This document shows, piece by piece, positions 54,312 to 62,520 of a DNA stretch of 64,000 nucleotides. Location of the stretch: positions 1 through 64,000 of the forward strand of contig CAWJBD010000003.1 of assembly GCA_963841045.1 (NCBI GenBank), written 5' to 3'. Below the pieces are notes generated by a model. That model was not told where the DNA came from, did not search any database, and was given only the letters and a program-made list of their open reading frames with translations. Numbering within the stretch: position 1 is the stretch's first letter; each line of letters begins with the position of its first letter. A program made the translations under genes and the position numbers. The stretch comes from Aalborgiella sp963841045. GTDB taxonomy: Bacteria; Pseudomonadota; Gammaproteobacteria; Burkholderiales; Burkholderiaceae_C.

Positions 54312-55046
54312 ATGCAGACTGAACTCCTCTACCTTCTGATAGCCAGCGTTTTCATCATCGCCGTGTTGTACTCCGCTGTGGGACACGCGGGTGCTTCGGG
54401 CTATATCGCGGTGATGTCGCTGTTGTCACTCGCACCCAATGAAATCAAGCCCACCGCATTGACGCTCAATATCTTGGTCGGCAGTATTGCAGCGTGGCAG
54501 TTTTACAAGGCGGGGCATTTTTCTTGGGGCTTGTTTTGGCCCTTTGCAATTTTGGCCGTGCCATTTGCTTTTATTGGCGGTGTCATCAACTTGCCAGCCC
54601 ATCTGTTCAAAACTATTTTGGGTGCGGTCTTGTTGTACAGCGCCTTTCGGTTTTTTGTTCAATCCAAACAAGCAGCGCAAACGCATTCACCACCCCTGTG
54701 GGCTGCTTTAACCAGCGGCGCAATCATTGGTTTGTTGTCAGGTTTAACGGGCACGGGTGGTGCGATATTTCTCACGCCGCTCATCTTGTTCAATGGCTGG
54801 GCTGAACCGAAACGTGCAGCAGCGGTTTCTGCCTTGTTTGTACTGTTGAATTCTGCCGCTGGGCTGGCAGGTTTCATGACCAGCAATACCGCTTTGCCCA
54901 ATTACATCGCGCCCTTGCTGTTGGCGGCTGCGCTGGGCGGCACCATCGGTTCGTACATGGGCAGCCGCAGGGTTCAACCCGCTACCATCAAAAAGCTGTT
55001 GGCAGTTGTGCTGTTGATTGCTGGATTGAAGTTGATCTTCACATAA
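54312..55046 (+). CDS. TauE/SafE family membrane permease
   Basis: 244 residues from the ATG at 54312, with about eight membrane helices. Two repeats of the family are seen: LYSAVGHAGASGYIAVMSLL and SGLTGTGGAIFLTPLILFNG (GTGGG-like). The end is LLAVVLLIAGLKLIFT. The family exports sulfite, sulfoacetate and other organosulfur anions. Its closeness to dsrS is suggestive, but the gene is on the other strand and the substrate is not known. Confidence 0.87.
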   Translation: MQTELLYLLIASVFIIAVLYSAVGHAGASGYIAVMSLLSLAPNEIKPTALTLNILVGSIAAWQFYKAGHFSWGLFWPFAILAVPFAFIGGVINLPAHLFKTILGAVLLYSAFRFFVQSKQAAQTHSPPLWAALTSGAIIGLLSGLTGTGGAIFLTPLILFNGWAEPKRAAAVSALFVLLNSAAGLAGFMTSNTALPNYIAPLLLAAALGGTIGSYMGSRRVQPATIKKLLAVVLLIAGLKLIFT

Positions 55047-55094
55047 ACCAAAGACAAAGCGCGGCTTTGCATTTTTAGGTAGACTTAGACGCTT

Positions 55095-56348
55095 ATGACC
55101 CAAACCAACAACTCAACCATCCCCCACGTTGCCCCCACGCTCAGCATGGCGCAAGTCTTAATTTGCGGCGCCGCCATTGTCACCTTGTCCATGGGCGTGC
55201 GCCACGGCTTTGGTTTGTGGTTGCAGCCGATGACACAAGCAAACAACTGGACACGTGAAAATTTTGCATTTGCCATTGCCATTCAAAACTTGACTTGGGG
55301 CTTTACCGGCATTTTTGCCGGCATGTTGGCTGACAAGTTTGGCGCGTTCAAAGTCATCATCGGTGGCGCTGTGCTGTACGCGCTGGGTTTGTTTGGCATG
55401 GCGTATGCCAGCACGCCATTTTTGTTGACTATGACATCTGGCATATTGATTGGAGCCGCACAAGCAGGTACCACTTATGCGGTGATTTACGGTGTGATTG
55501 GTCGCAACATTTCGGCCGACAAACGCTCGTGGGCGATGGGTGTGGCGGCGGCGGCTGGTTCATTTGGGCAGTTTTTGATGGTGCCAACTGAAGGCTTTTT
55601 AATCAACAACATCGGATGGCAGCAAGCATTGTTGGTTTTAGCTGCTGGCACTTTGCTCATCATTCCATTGGCTTTTGGCTTACGCGAAAAAACGGCGCAC
55701 GGCATCCACGCCGTCAAACGCGAGCAAACCATTTGGCAAGCATTGACTGAAGCTTTCAAATACCCCAGCTTTCAATTGTTGATGGCGGGCTATTTTGTGT
55801 GCGGCTTTCAAGTTGTTTTCATCGGCGTGCACATGCCCAGCTATTTGAAAGACAAAAGTTTCTCGCCTGAAGTCGCCAGCTACGCCTTGGCACTGATAGG
55901 TTTATTCAATGTGTTTGGCACCTACATCGCAGGTTCTTTGGGGCAACGCATGGCCAAGCGCAAAATTTTGGCCTTCATTTATTTCGCGCGTTCGATTGCC
56001 ATCACACTCTTTTTAATCGCGCCACTCACACCCATGAGCGTGTACATTTTCTCCAGTGTGATGGGCTTGCTGTGGCTGTCCACCGTGCCGCCCACCAATG
56101 CGGTTGTGGCGCAAATTTTTGGTATTCAGCATTTGTCCATGTTGGGCGGCTTTGTGTTTTTCAGTCACCAAATTGGCTCATTCATGGGCGTGTGGTTGGG
56201 TGGCTTTTTGTACGACAAAACCGGCAGCTACGACATCGTCTGGTACATCGCCATCGCGCTGGGTGTGATGGCAGCCTTGGTCAATTTGCCGGTGAAAGAA
56301 ACCAGCATCGTGCGCAACAAGCCAGCACCCGCTTTGCAAAACGCTTGA
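55095..56348 (+). CDS. MFS transporter
   Basis: 417 residues with about 12 membrane helices. RHGFGLWLQPMTQANNWTRE and GIFAGMLADKFGAFKVIIGG (loop 2-3 motif D-x-F-G) are typical of the MFS branch that includes the oxalate/formate-type antiporters. The second half has GQRMAKRKILAFIYFARS. The substrate is unknown; small carboxylates are a family-based guess. Confidence 0.88.
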   Translation: MTQTNNSTIPHVAPTLSMAQVLICGAAIVTLSMGVRHGFGLWLQPMTQANNWTRENFAFAIAIQNLTWGFTGIFAGMLADKFGAFKVIIGGAVLYALGLFGMAYASTPFLLTMTSGILIGAAQAGTTYAVIYGVIGRNISADKRSWAMGVAAAAGSFGQFLMVPTEGFLINNIGWQQALLVLAAGTLLIIPLAFGLREKTAHGIHAVKREQTIWQALTEAFKYPSFQLLMAGYFVCGFQVVFIGVHMPSYLKDKSFSPEVASYALALIGLFNVFGTYIAGSLGQRMAKRKILAFIYFARSIAITLFLIAPLTPMSVYIFSSVMGLLWLSTVPPTNAVVAQIFGIQHLSMLGGFVFFSHQIGSFMGVWLGGFLYDKTGSYDIVWYIAIALGVMAALVNLPVKETSIVRNKPAPALQNA

Positions 56349-56379
56349 ACTGATTACACTGATTGAACAGTTAACTACC

Positions 56380-56547
56380 ATGGACGACATCGCCACACGC
56401 CCCAAACCAGCCAAAACCAAGTTAAGCCAATGGCAGCGCTTGGCGCTGTGGCTGGGTATTGGCACGGTGCTGTATGGCATATTGATGCTCTATACCAAGC
56501 CGGATTTCTTGGTGATGCTCAGCAACCAGCTGTGGTCTTGTTTCTAG
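56380..56547 (+). CDS. small single-helix membrane protein
   Basis: A 55-residue frame with an ATG 31 bases after the MFS stop. Basic start (RPKPAKTKLSQWQRL), one membrane helix (ALWLGIGTVLYGILMLY) and a short end LSNQLWSCF. It is conserved in style with many small proteins near transporters, but no family was recognised. It ends at a TAG just before a repeat copy. Confidence 0.55.
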   Translation: MDDIATRPKPAKTKLSQWQRLALWLGIGTVLYGILMLYTKPDFLVMLSNQLWSCF

Positions 56548-56556
56548 CAAAAATAG

Positions 56557-56616
56557 TTAAGAAATTAGCCTCTATCCAGCGTATTGATTGCCTAGTGTGC
56601 TATTAAATATATAGCA
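56557..56616 (+). repeat. palindromic repeat, copy 11
   Basis: Forward copy with a slightly changed core (ATCCAGCGTATTGATTGCC) and a perfect hairpin GCTATTAAATATATAGC at 56599-56615. It starts about 10 bases after the small ORF stop and ends 24 bases before the MBL start. Confidence 0.85.
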
Positions 56617-56639
56617 TATTGATTTTTCCAGATACCCAC

Positions 56640-57572
56640 ATGCAGAAATTAAACCGCATTCCGTTATCCATTGTTGCCTTGATGGCATTCTTTTCTTTCA
56701 ACGCATACGCTGTTGAGATTAGCTTCAAACCCGTCGCGCCCAATGTCTATGCCTATGTGGGCGATACCGAGGGTCGTACTTATGAAAACGAAGCACTCAA
56801 TGCCAACATCGGCTTGGTGGTCACGCCCAATGGCGCGGTGCTGATTGACAGTGGCGCCAGTTTTCTAGGTGCCAAACAAATTGCAGAAGCAGCCAAGAAA
56901 GTAACGCCACAAGCCATCAAATGGGTGATCAACACCGGTGGGCAAGACCATCGCTGGTTAGGTAATGGCTACTTCAAAGCCAATGGCGCTGAAATCATGG
57001 CGCACGCCAACGCAGAAACGGACATGAAAGCTCGCGGCGCTGAGCAAATGCAAGCCAATGCACCTGTGCTGAAAGACAAAATGAACGGCACTGAAGTGGT
57101 GCTGCCCACGCGTTGGCTGAAAGAGGCCGATACCCAACTGGAACTGGGTGGTGTCGCCATCACCGTGGTGCATCGCAACGGTGGCCACACACCTGGCGAC
57201 AGCATGGTATGGTTGCCCCAAAGTGGCGTGGTCTTCACGGGTGATGTGGTTTATGTGGACCGTATACTGGGACTGCACCCAGTAAGCCTCACCAAAACCT
57301 GGTTGCAATCTTTTGCTGCACTGGAAGCGCTCCAACCCAAAATCGTCGTGCCCGGACACGGTAACGTGACCACTCTGGCACAAGCGCAAAAAGACACGGG
57401 CAATTTACTCAAAGCTTTGCGCGCACACATGGGCAAAGCGGTTGAGGCGGGAACCGACATCAGCGCCGCATTCAAGGCTTTCGATGCTGCGCCATTCAAA
57501 CACCTGAAACATGTCGATACCTGGCTGCCCCAATTGGCCAGCCGCACCTACCTTGAAATGGAACGCGAATAA
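56640..57572 (+). CDS. exported metallo-beta-lactamase-fold protein with altered zinc motif
   Basis: 310 residues from the ATG at 56640, with a signal peptide (cleavage near FNAYA). The MBL fold is clear: NIGLVVTPNGAVLIDSGAS, HRNGGHTPGDSMVWLPQ, GVVFTGDVVYVDRI and VVPGHG. The usual THxHxDH motif is replaced by NTGGQDHRWLG, so two metal-binding His residues are missing while the later His and Asp remain. It may bind one metal or a different substrate. A TlpA-like gene and an amidohydrolase follow on the same strand. Confidence 0.85.
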   Translation: MQKLNRIPLSIVALMAFFSFNAYAVEISFKPVAPNVYAYVGDTEGRTYENEALNANIGLVVTPNGAVLIDSGASFLGAKQIAEAAKKVTPQAIKWVINTGGQDHRWLGNGYFKANGAEIMAHANAETDMKARGAEQMQANAPVLKDKMNGTEVVLPTRWLKEADTQLELGGVAITVVHRNGGHTPGDSMVWLPQSGVVFTGDVVYVDRILGLHPVSLTKTWLQSFAALEALQPKIVVPGHGNVTTLAQAQKDTGNLLKALRAHMGKAVEAGTDISAAFKAFDAAPFKHLKHVDTWLPQLASRTYLEMERE

Positions 57573-57611
57573 GCGCACAATGTTCGGAAATTTTCGAACT
57601 GAAAGGCGAGA

Positions 57612-58160
57612 ATGAACAATATGAACACACAGCGCCGAATTTATTTAAAAAATGCAATGGCAACAGCCTTGGCAGCAAGCCCATTGGTCAACACCATCGC
57701 ACACGCGCAATCAGCCGCCGCGATGGAAGCCAAAGCACCGCCTTTGCCTAAATTGGGCAGTGCTTTCAAAGTGCCACGCATCACCCTGTTGGATGGCAGT
57801 GTGTTTGACCCTGCCAAAGCTGAAGGTCAACCGCTCTTGGTGTATTGGTGGGCCAGCACTTGCCCGTTTTGCGCTTTGCAAAGCCCCAGCATGGACAAAC
57901 TTTGGCGCAGCCAAAAGGGTCGTGGCCTGCAAATGTTGGCACTGTCCATCGACTTGAAACCTGAACCTGCAGTGGCCTACCTCAAAGCAAAGGGCTACAG
58001 CTTCCCCGCCGCTTGGGCAAGTCCCGAATGGCGCAGCAATTTCCCCAAACCTCAAGGCTTACCTGTCACTTTACTGCGCGGTCGTGATGGCAAATTGCAA
58101 CTGGCTGAAAAAGGCCAAATGTTTAACGAAGATGTGGATGCCATTGCTGGCTTGATTTGA
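57612..58160 (+). CDS. TlpA/thioredoxin-like exported protein
   Basis: 182 residues. The N-terminus (QRRIYLKNAMATALAA) is twin-arginine-like and ends near IAHAQ. The thioredoxin fold has the redox motif STCPFCALQSPSM (CPFC), and the cis-Pro region GLPVTLLRGRDGK. Expected role: thiol-disulfide exchange in the periplasm. Its stop overlaps the next start (TGATG), so it is translationally coupled with the amidohydrolase. Confidence 0.85.
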   Translation: MNNMNTQRRIYLKNAMATALAASPLVNTIAHAQSAAAMEAKAPPLPKLGSAFKVPRITLLDGSVFDPAKAEGQPLLVYWWASTCPFCALQSPSMDKLWRSQKGRGLQMLALSIDLKPEPAVAYLKAKGYSFPAAWASPEWRSNFPKPQGLPVTLLRGRDGKLQLAEKGQMFNEDVDAIAGLI

Positions 58161-59047
58161 TGCGATTCAAATCACGCTTTGTTTTTCTTTGCGCCCTGCT
58201 GTTGGGCTTGGTTGGCAATTGGGCGCAAGCGCAAAATACCAAGCCCTACACCGGACCACTCTTTGACGCGCATTTGCATTACAACGAAGAAGCATGGAAC
58301 GGCAAAGTAGGCCCACACAATGTGCCCGATGTGGTGGCGCGCATGAACAAAAGTGGTGTCAAAGCTTTCATCGCAAATTCGCGCCCCAATGCAGGCACCA
58401 TCACTTTGGCCGCCAGCGCTGAAGTGAAAGCGGCGGGCATGCAAGTGGTGCCCTTCATCCGTCTGTACCGCAACCGCGCTGACTATTCGGGCTGGTTTGC
58501 CGATGAATCGATTTACCAAATGGTGCTGGCTGAATATGCCAAAGGCACAGCCAGCGGTGCGTACAAAGGCATTGGCGAATTTCATCTGTACGACAGCGCC
58601 AATGCCAATGGCGAGGTAGCTAAAAAGTTGATGCGTTTTGCGCAAGACAAACAGCTTGCCGTGTTGGCGCATGTGGACGACGATGCGATTGATTTGCTGA
58701 TGGCGCATGCTCCCCAAGCCCGCTTGATTTGGGCGCACACCGGCATTGGCGGCGCATCAGTGGCACGCGTGCGCGCTTTGCTGACCAAATACCCCAAGCT
58801 GATGGGCGAACTGTCTTACCGCCCTGGTTTGACATGTGAAAGTGGTCAACTCTGCCCCGAATGGCGCAGCTTGGTTTTGGATTTTCCTGAGCGTTTTCTC
58901 ATCGGCTCCGACACTTGGATCAACCAACGCTGGGCCTACTACGAAGACACCATGAGCAGCTACCGCACGTGGCTCGGAGGCTTGCCACTTGATGTGGCGA
59001 ACAAAGTTGCTTGGCAGAATGGTGCGGCTTTGTTTGGTGTGAAATAG
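58157..59047 (+). CDS. exported amidohydrolase/TIM-barrel metal hydrolase
   Basis: 296 residues with a signal peptide (cleavage near NWAQAQ). The amidohydrolase-2 pattern follows: LFDAHLHYNEEAW (metal-binding HLH), GEFHLYD, HVDDDAIDLLM, LIWAHTGIGGA and GSDTWINQRWAYY (metal-binding Asp). The substrate is unknown. Coupling to a TlpA-like protein and an MBL protein suggests a shared periplasmic task. Confidence 0.85.
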   Translation: MMRFKSRFVFLCALLLGLVGNWAQAQNTKPYTGPLFDAHLHYNEEAWNGKVGPHNVPDVVARMNKSGVKAFIANSRPNAGTITLAASAEVKAAGMQVVPFIRLYRNRADYSGWFADESIYQMVLAEYAKGTASGAYKGIGEFHLYDSANANGEVAKKLMRFAQDKQLAVLAHVDDDAIDLLMAHAPQARLIWAHTGIGGASVARVRALLTKYPKLMGELSYRPGLTCESGQLCPEWRSLVLDFPERFLIGSDTWINQRWAYYEDTMSSYRTWLGGLPLDVANKVAWQNGAALFGVK

Positions 59048-59050
59048 CCA

Positions 59051-59074
59051 AATCATACAAAATATTGTATGATT
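59051..59074. promoter_or_regulatory. palindromic candidate operator of the HigBA-like pair
   Basis: AATCATACAA and TTGTATGATT form perfect 10-base arms around AATA, ending six bases before the toxin start codon at 59080. The position fits autorepression by the XRE antitoxin encoded downstream. Confidence 0.65.
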
Positions 59075-59079
59075 GCGCC

Positions 59080-59421
59080 ATGAATGTTCCCAAACCTCTG
59101 GCTTTTTGTGGCAATTCGCAAGATGACTTAAGGGCTTTTCCAACAACAGCCAAGCGCGAAGCGGGGCATCAACTTGACCAAGTGCAGAACGGTTTTGAGG
59201 CTGATGACTGGAAACCCATGCCCACCATTGGTTCTGGCGTTCGAGAAATTCGAATCAGGGACATGGCAGGTGCGTTTCGTGTTATTTACATTGCCAAATT
59301 TGCTGATGCCATTTATGTATTGCATTGCTTTCAAAAGAAAACCGACAAGACTAGCAAGCTTGATATCGATATTGCCAGCAAACGATACAAAGAATTAAAC
59401 AAGGAGTTGAAACATGACTAA
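59080..59421 (+). CDS. higB: RelE/HigB-type toxin (Gp49-like)
   Basis: 113 residues from the ATG at 59080; an open extension upstream crosses the operator and is unlikely. Family features are RAFPTTAKREAGHQLDQVQN, KPMPTIGSGVREIRIRD, FRVIYIAKFADAIYVLHCFQ and KKTDKTSKLDIDIA. These are typical of the Gp49/HigB mRNA-interferase branch. It overlaps the antitoxin start by eight bases (toxin first, as in HigBA). Confidence 0.88.
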   Translation: MNVPKPLAFCGNSQDDLRAFPTTAKREAGHQLDQVQNGFEADDWKPMPTIGSGVREIRIRDMAGAFRVIYIAKFADAIYVLHCFQKKTDKTSKLDIDIASKRYKELNKELKHD

Positions 59422-59719
59422 AACCAATCGTACATCTTTGAAAAGTGAAAAATTTGAAAGCGTATGGGATGCCATTGAAGACACACCAGAAGAAGCTGAA
59501 AATCTAAAACTACGCTCAAGTTTGATGATTGCTCTCAAGGCACATTTAAATAAAACGGGTTTAACTCAAGTGCAAGCCGCCAAGCTTTTCGGCGTCACCG
59601 CACCACGCGTATCCGACTTAATGCGAGGAAAAATCAATCTCTTTGGATTGGATGCACTCGTCAATATGGCGGTAGCTGCCGGCTTGCAGATTGAAATGCG
59701 TGTGAGTGAAACGGTGTGA
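59414..59719 (+). CDS. higA: XRE-family antitoxin (HigA-like)
   Basis: 101 residues. The HTH is LTQVQAAKLFGVTAPRVSDL, followed by MRGKINLFGLDALVNMAVAA, the usual pattern of HigA-type antitoxins. The N-terminal part (SVWDAIEDTPEEAENLKLRS) would bind the toxin. It probably represses its own promoter at the palindrome 59051-59074. A repeat copy follows the stop. Confidence 0.88.
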   Translation: MTKTNRTSLKSEKFESVWDAIEDTPEEAENLKLRSSLMIALKAHLNKTGLTQVQAAKLFGVTAPRVSDLMRGKINLFGLDALVNMAVAAGLQIEMRVSETV

Positions 59720-59720
59720 A

Positions 59721-59784
59721 ATATTGATAAAATTGGCCTGTAGCCGGCGTATTGATTGCCTAAGATGCTATTAAAAATATAGCA
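59721..59784 (+). repeat. palindromic repeat, copy 12
   Basis: Forward copy one base after the antitoxin stop: ATTGATAAAATTGGCCTG, core CCGGCGTATTGATTGCCTA, and hairpin GCTATTAAAAATATAGC at 59767-59783. Confidence 0.85.
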
Positions 59785-59806
59785 TTTGACCTTTAAGCAA
59801 GGTGCA

Positions 59807-60697
59807 TTAACTCTTGCGATTCACTATCAACATGCCGGCTGCTACACAAGTCAAACCAGCTATCAATGGCATGGTGATGGCGTCGCCCAGCCACAGCTTG
59901 CTGAAGATGAGGGCAAATAGCGGTGTTAAGAAAACGTAGCCTGAAATTTTGGTGGCGGGATAGCGGCCCAGCATCCACATCCAAGCCAAGTAGCTGATGA
60001 AGGCGCCAACCACTGTTTGCAACAGAATGGACACGACGGCAAAGCCGCTCCAGTTAAACGACCAACGTTCACCCATGCCCAACGACAGCAGTGGCATCAA
60101 CAGGGCACTCACCCCAATTTGATAGAACAGCAATTTTTCGGCGCTGAGCTTCACCAAACCACTGGTGCGAATCACCACCGTGGTCAAGCCCCAAGCCAGA
60201 CCGGCGGCCAATGCCAAAGCGTCGCCTAACCATTGTTTGGGTTGGTCACCACCTAAGCGATCAGACAGCGCAAACACCACGCCACAAAAAGCCAAGGTCA
60301 AACCCAGCCATTGCCATTTGCCCATTTTTTCAGATACCACCCACAGCGGCACCAGCACTGCCACCCAAAAGGGCGAGGTGTATAAAAAGATGGTCAAGCG
60401 CGATGCGCTGGTGTATTGCAAACCGACATAGATGAACGCAAATTCAACCGCAAACAAAGCGCCTGCAATCAAACCCGCCTTGCTGCTGCCATCACGTTCC
60501 CACAAAGGGATGTTGCGCCATTTGCACCACAGCATCAGCAACAGCGTCGCCCCAATAAACCGCACCGCACCTTGAAAAAATGGCGGCAACTCCGTCAAGG
60601 TTGCTTTAATAAGCACTTGCTGCGCACCCCAAAACAAACAGCATGCCACCAACAAGCTGATGGCTATTCCGTCGAGATGGGTTTTGCGTTCAATCAT
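59807..60697 (-). CDS. EamA/DMT-family permease
   Basis: 296 residues from the ATG at 60697 (the frame is open upstream but not membrane-like). Ten membrane helices in two EamA halves: LLVACCLFWGAQQVLIKATL at the start and IPLWERDGSSKAGLIAGALF, ending AGLTCVAAGMLIVNRK. The substrate is unknown; the family exports amino acids and metabolites. It is downstream of pyrF on the same strand. Confidence 0.87.
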   Translation of the reverse strand: MIERKTHLDGIAISLLVACCLFWGAQQVLIKATLTELPPFFQGAVRFIGATLLLMLWCKWRNIPLWERDGSSKAGLIAGALFAVEFAFIYVGLQYTSASRLTIFLYTSPFWVAVLVPLWVVSEKMGKWQWLGLTLAFCGVVFALSDRLGGDQPKQWLGDALALAAGLAWGLTTVVIRTSGLVKLSAEKLLFYQIGVSALLMPLLSLGMGERWSFNWSGFAVVSILLQTVVGAFISYLAWMWMLGRYPATKISGYVFLTPLFALIFSKLWLGDAITMPLIAGLTCVAAGMLIVNRKS

Positions 60698-60713
60698 CGG
60701 TTGTAGCTTACGC

Positions 60714-61550
60714 TTAGCGTGCCGCCTGCAGCACATCGCGCGTTTGCATGGCCACTTTGCGCGCCGCTGCTGCGAAGTCTGCGCCACTGGATGCATACAG
60801 CACGGCGCGTGACGAGTTGACGATGATGGGTGCTATTGTCTTGCCGTTGACGGCTTTGTAACCAGCCTTGACGGTGGCTACTGCATCGCCGCCCTGTGCG
60901 CCTACGCCGGGAATGAGCAAAGGCAGATGCGGTGCGACTTTTCGGACGCGCTCGATTTCATTGGGATAGGTGGCACCCACCACCAAACCGAGTTGGCCAT
61001 TGGTGTTCCATGGGCCTTGGGCTAATTTGGCGATGTGTTCGTACACCAAGGGCTCACCTTCTACCGAGCTCAAACGCTGGGCTTGCAGATCGTCGCCACC
61101 GGGGTTGGAGGTGCGGCACAACAAAAATGCGCCTTTGCCGTGGTAGCTCAAATAGGGTTGCACCGAATCAAAACCCATGAAGGGTGAGAGCGTGACCGCA
61201 TCGGCACCGTAGCGTTCAAACGCTTCTATCGCATACTGCGCAGCGGTACTGCCGATGTCACCGCGCTTGGCGTCCAAAATCACAGGCACGTGAGGCGCGG
61301 TGGCGCGCATGTGTTGCATGAGTTTTTCTAACTGCGCCTCGGCGCGGTGCGCGGCAAAGTAGGCGATTTGCGGTTTGAACGAAATCACCAAATCGGCAGT
61401 GGCGTCCACAATGGCGGCGCAAAAATCATAAATTTTGCTGGCATCACCCTTGATGTGATCGGGGAATTTGGCGGGTTCAGGATCTAGGCCCACGCACAAC
61501 ATGGATTGGTTGCGCTCTTCGGCGGTTTGGAGTTGTTCTAAAAAGGTCAT
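60714..61550 (-). CDS. pyrF: orotidine 5'-phosphate decarboxylase
   Basis: 278 residues from the ATG at 61550. It is the longer PyrF type: MLCVGLDPEPAKFP, VISFKPQIAYFAAHRAEAQL, catalytic VILDAKRGDIGSTAAQYA (Asp-Lys-Asp) and LIPGVGAQGGDAVATVKAG. It makes UMP from OMP, the last step of pyrimidine synthesis. It lies between two EamA permease genes. Confidence 0.95.
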   Translation of the reverse strand: MTFLEQLQTAEERNQSMLCVGLDPEPAKFPDHIKGDASKIYDFCAAIVDATADLVISFKPQIAYFAAHRAEAQLEKLMQHMRATAPHVPVILDAKRGDIGSTAAQYAIEAFERYGADAVTLSPFMGFDSVQPYLSYHGKGAFLLCRTSNPGGDDLQAQRLSSVEGEPLVYEHIAKLAQGPWNTNGQLGLVVGATYPNEIERVRKVAPHLPLLIPGVGAQGGDAVATVKAGYKAVNGKTIAPIIVNSSRAVLYASSGADFAAAARKVAMQTRDVLQAAR

Positions 61551-61597
61551 GAACAGATTGTAGTTGAGCAAAACAGAACTTGAAGTACCATCAGGCG

Positions 61598-62488
61598 ATG
61601 CAAAAACTCAGCGCAAAACAATTGTGGTTATTGATTTCATTGACCTTGGTGTGGGGCTTGAACTGGCCAGTGATGAAACTGGGCGTGACAGGAATGCCGC
61701 CCTTGTTGTTCCGAACCTTGTCCATGTGGTTGGGCATTCCGGTGCTGGTGGTCGCCATGGTATGGCTGAAAATACCTTTCAAAATTGAGCGCAAAGATTG
61801 GCGCGAATTGTTGGTGCTATCGGCCACGAATATGTTTGTTTGGCATGTGTGCATTATTTTGGCGATTCAATCTTTGTCCAGCGGTCGTGCGGCGATATTG
61901 GGCTACACCATGCCGATTTTTTCAGCCATCTTGGGTGTTGTGTATTTCAAAAGCGTGATGACCGCGCGCCAGTGGTTGGGCGTGGCGGCGGCGGCCATTG
62001 GTGTGTCGCTGTTGTTGTGGCACGAAATGACAGGCTTGAGCGGCAGACCATTGGGTGTGGCCTTGGCTTTGATAGCGGCAGCCACTTGGGCGCTGGGCAC
62101 GCAGCTTTTGCGTCGCACCAAAATTGAAGTGCCCACCATGACCATTTCGTTTTGGATGACGGTGTTGGCCTGCGGTGTGATGTCCACACTGACATTTATT
62201 TTCGAACGGTCAAGTTGGGCAATGCCCTCCAGCACCTCATGGTGGTCCATCATTTACAACGCGGTGATGGTTTTTGGCTTTGCGCATGCGGCGTGGTTTT
62301 ACTTGGCGCGCAGCTTGCCACCGGTGGCATCCACTTTGTCGGTGATGCTGATTCCCATTTTGGGTGTTTTCATTGGCGCGTATTGGCTCAATGAGGTATT
62401 GCATTGGCAAGACTGGGCAGCCGTGGTGCTGATGGTGGTGGCGATTGGCTCGGTGCTGGCGCCAGAACGAATAAAATCACAATTTTGA
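61598..62488 (+). CDS. EamA/DMT-family permease
   Basis: 296 residues from the ATG at 61598, ten membrane helices. LLISLTLVWGLNWPVMKLGV at the start, SLSSGRAAILGYTMPIFSAI mid-protein, SVLAPERIKSQF at the end. It is divergent from pyrF and only distantly related to the permease at 59807. Substrate unknown. Confidence 0.87.
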   Translation: MQKLSAKQLWLLISLTLVWGLNWPVMKLGVTGMPPLLFRTLSMWLGIPVLVVAMVWLKIPFKIERKDWRELLVLSATNMFVWHVCIILAIQSLSSGRAAILGYTMPIFSAILGVVYFKSVMTARQWLGVAAAAIGVSLLLWHEMTGLSGRPLGVALALIAAATWALGTQLLRRTKIEVPTMTISFWMTVLACGVMSTLTFIFERSSWAMPSSTSWWSIIYNAVMVFGFAHAAWFYLARSLPPVASTLSVMLIPILGVFIGAYWLNEVLHWQDWAAVVLMVVAIGSVLAPERIKSQF

Positions 62489-62520
62489 ATGCTCCAATTA
62501 CTTTAAATAAATTATTTGAC

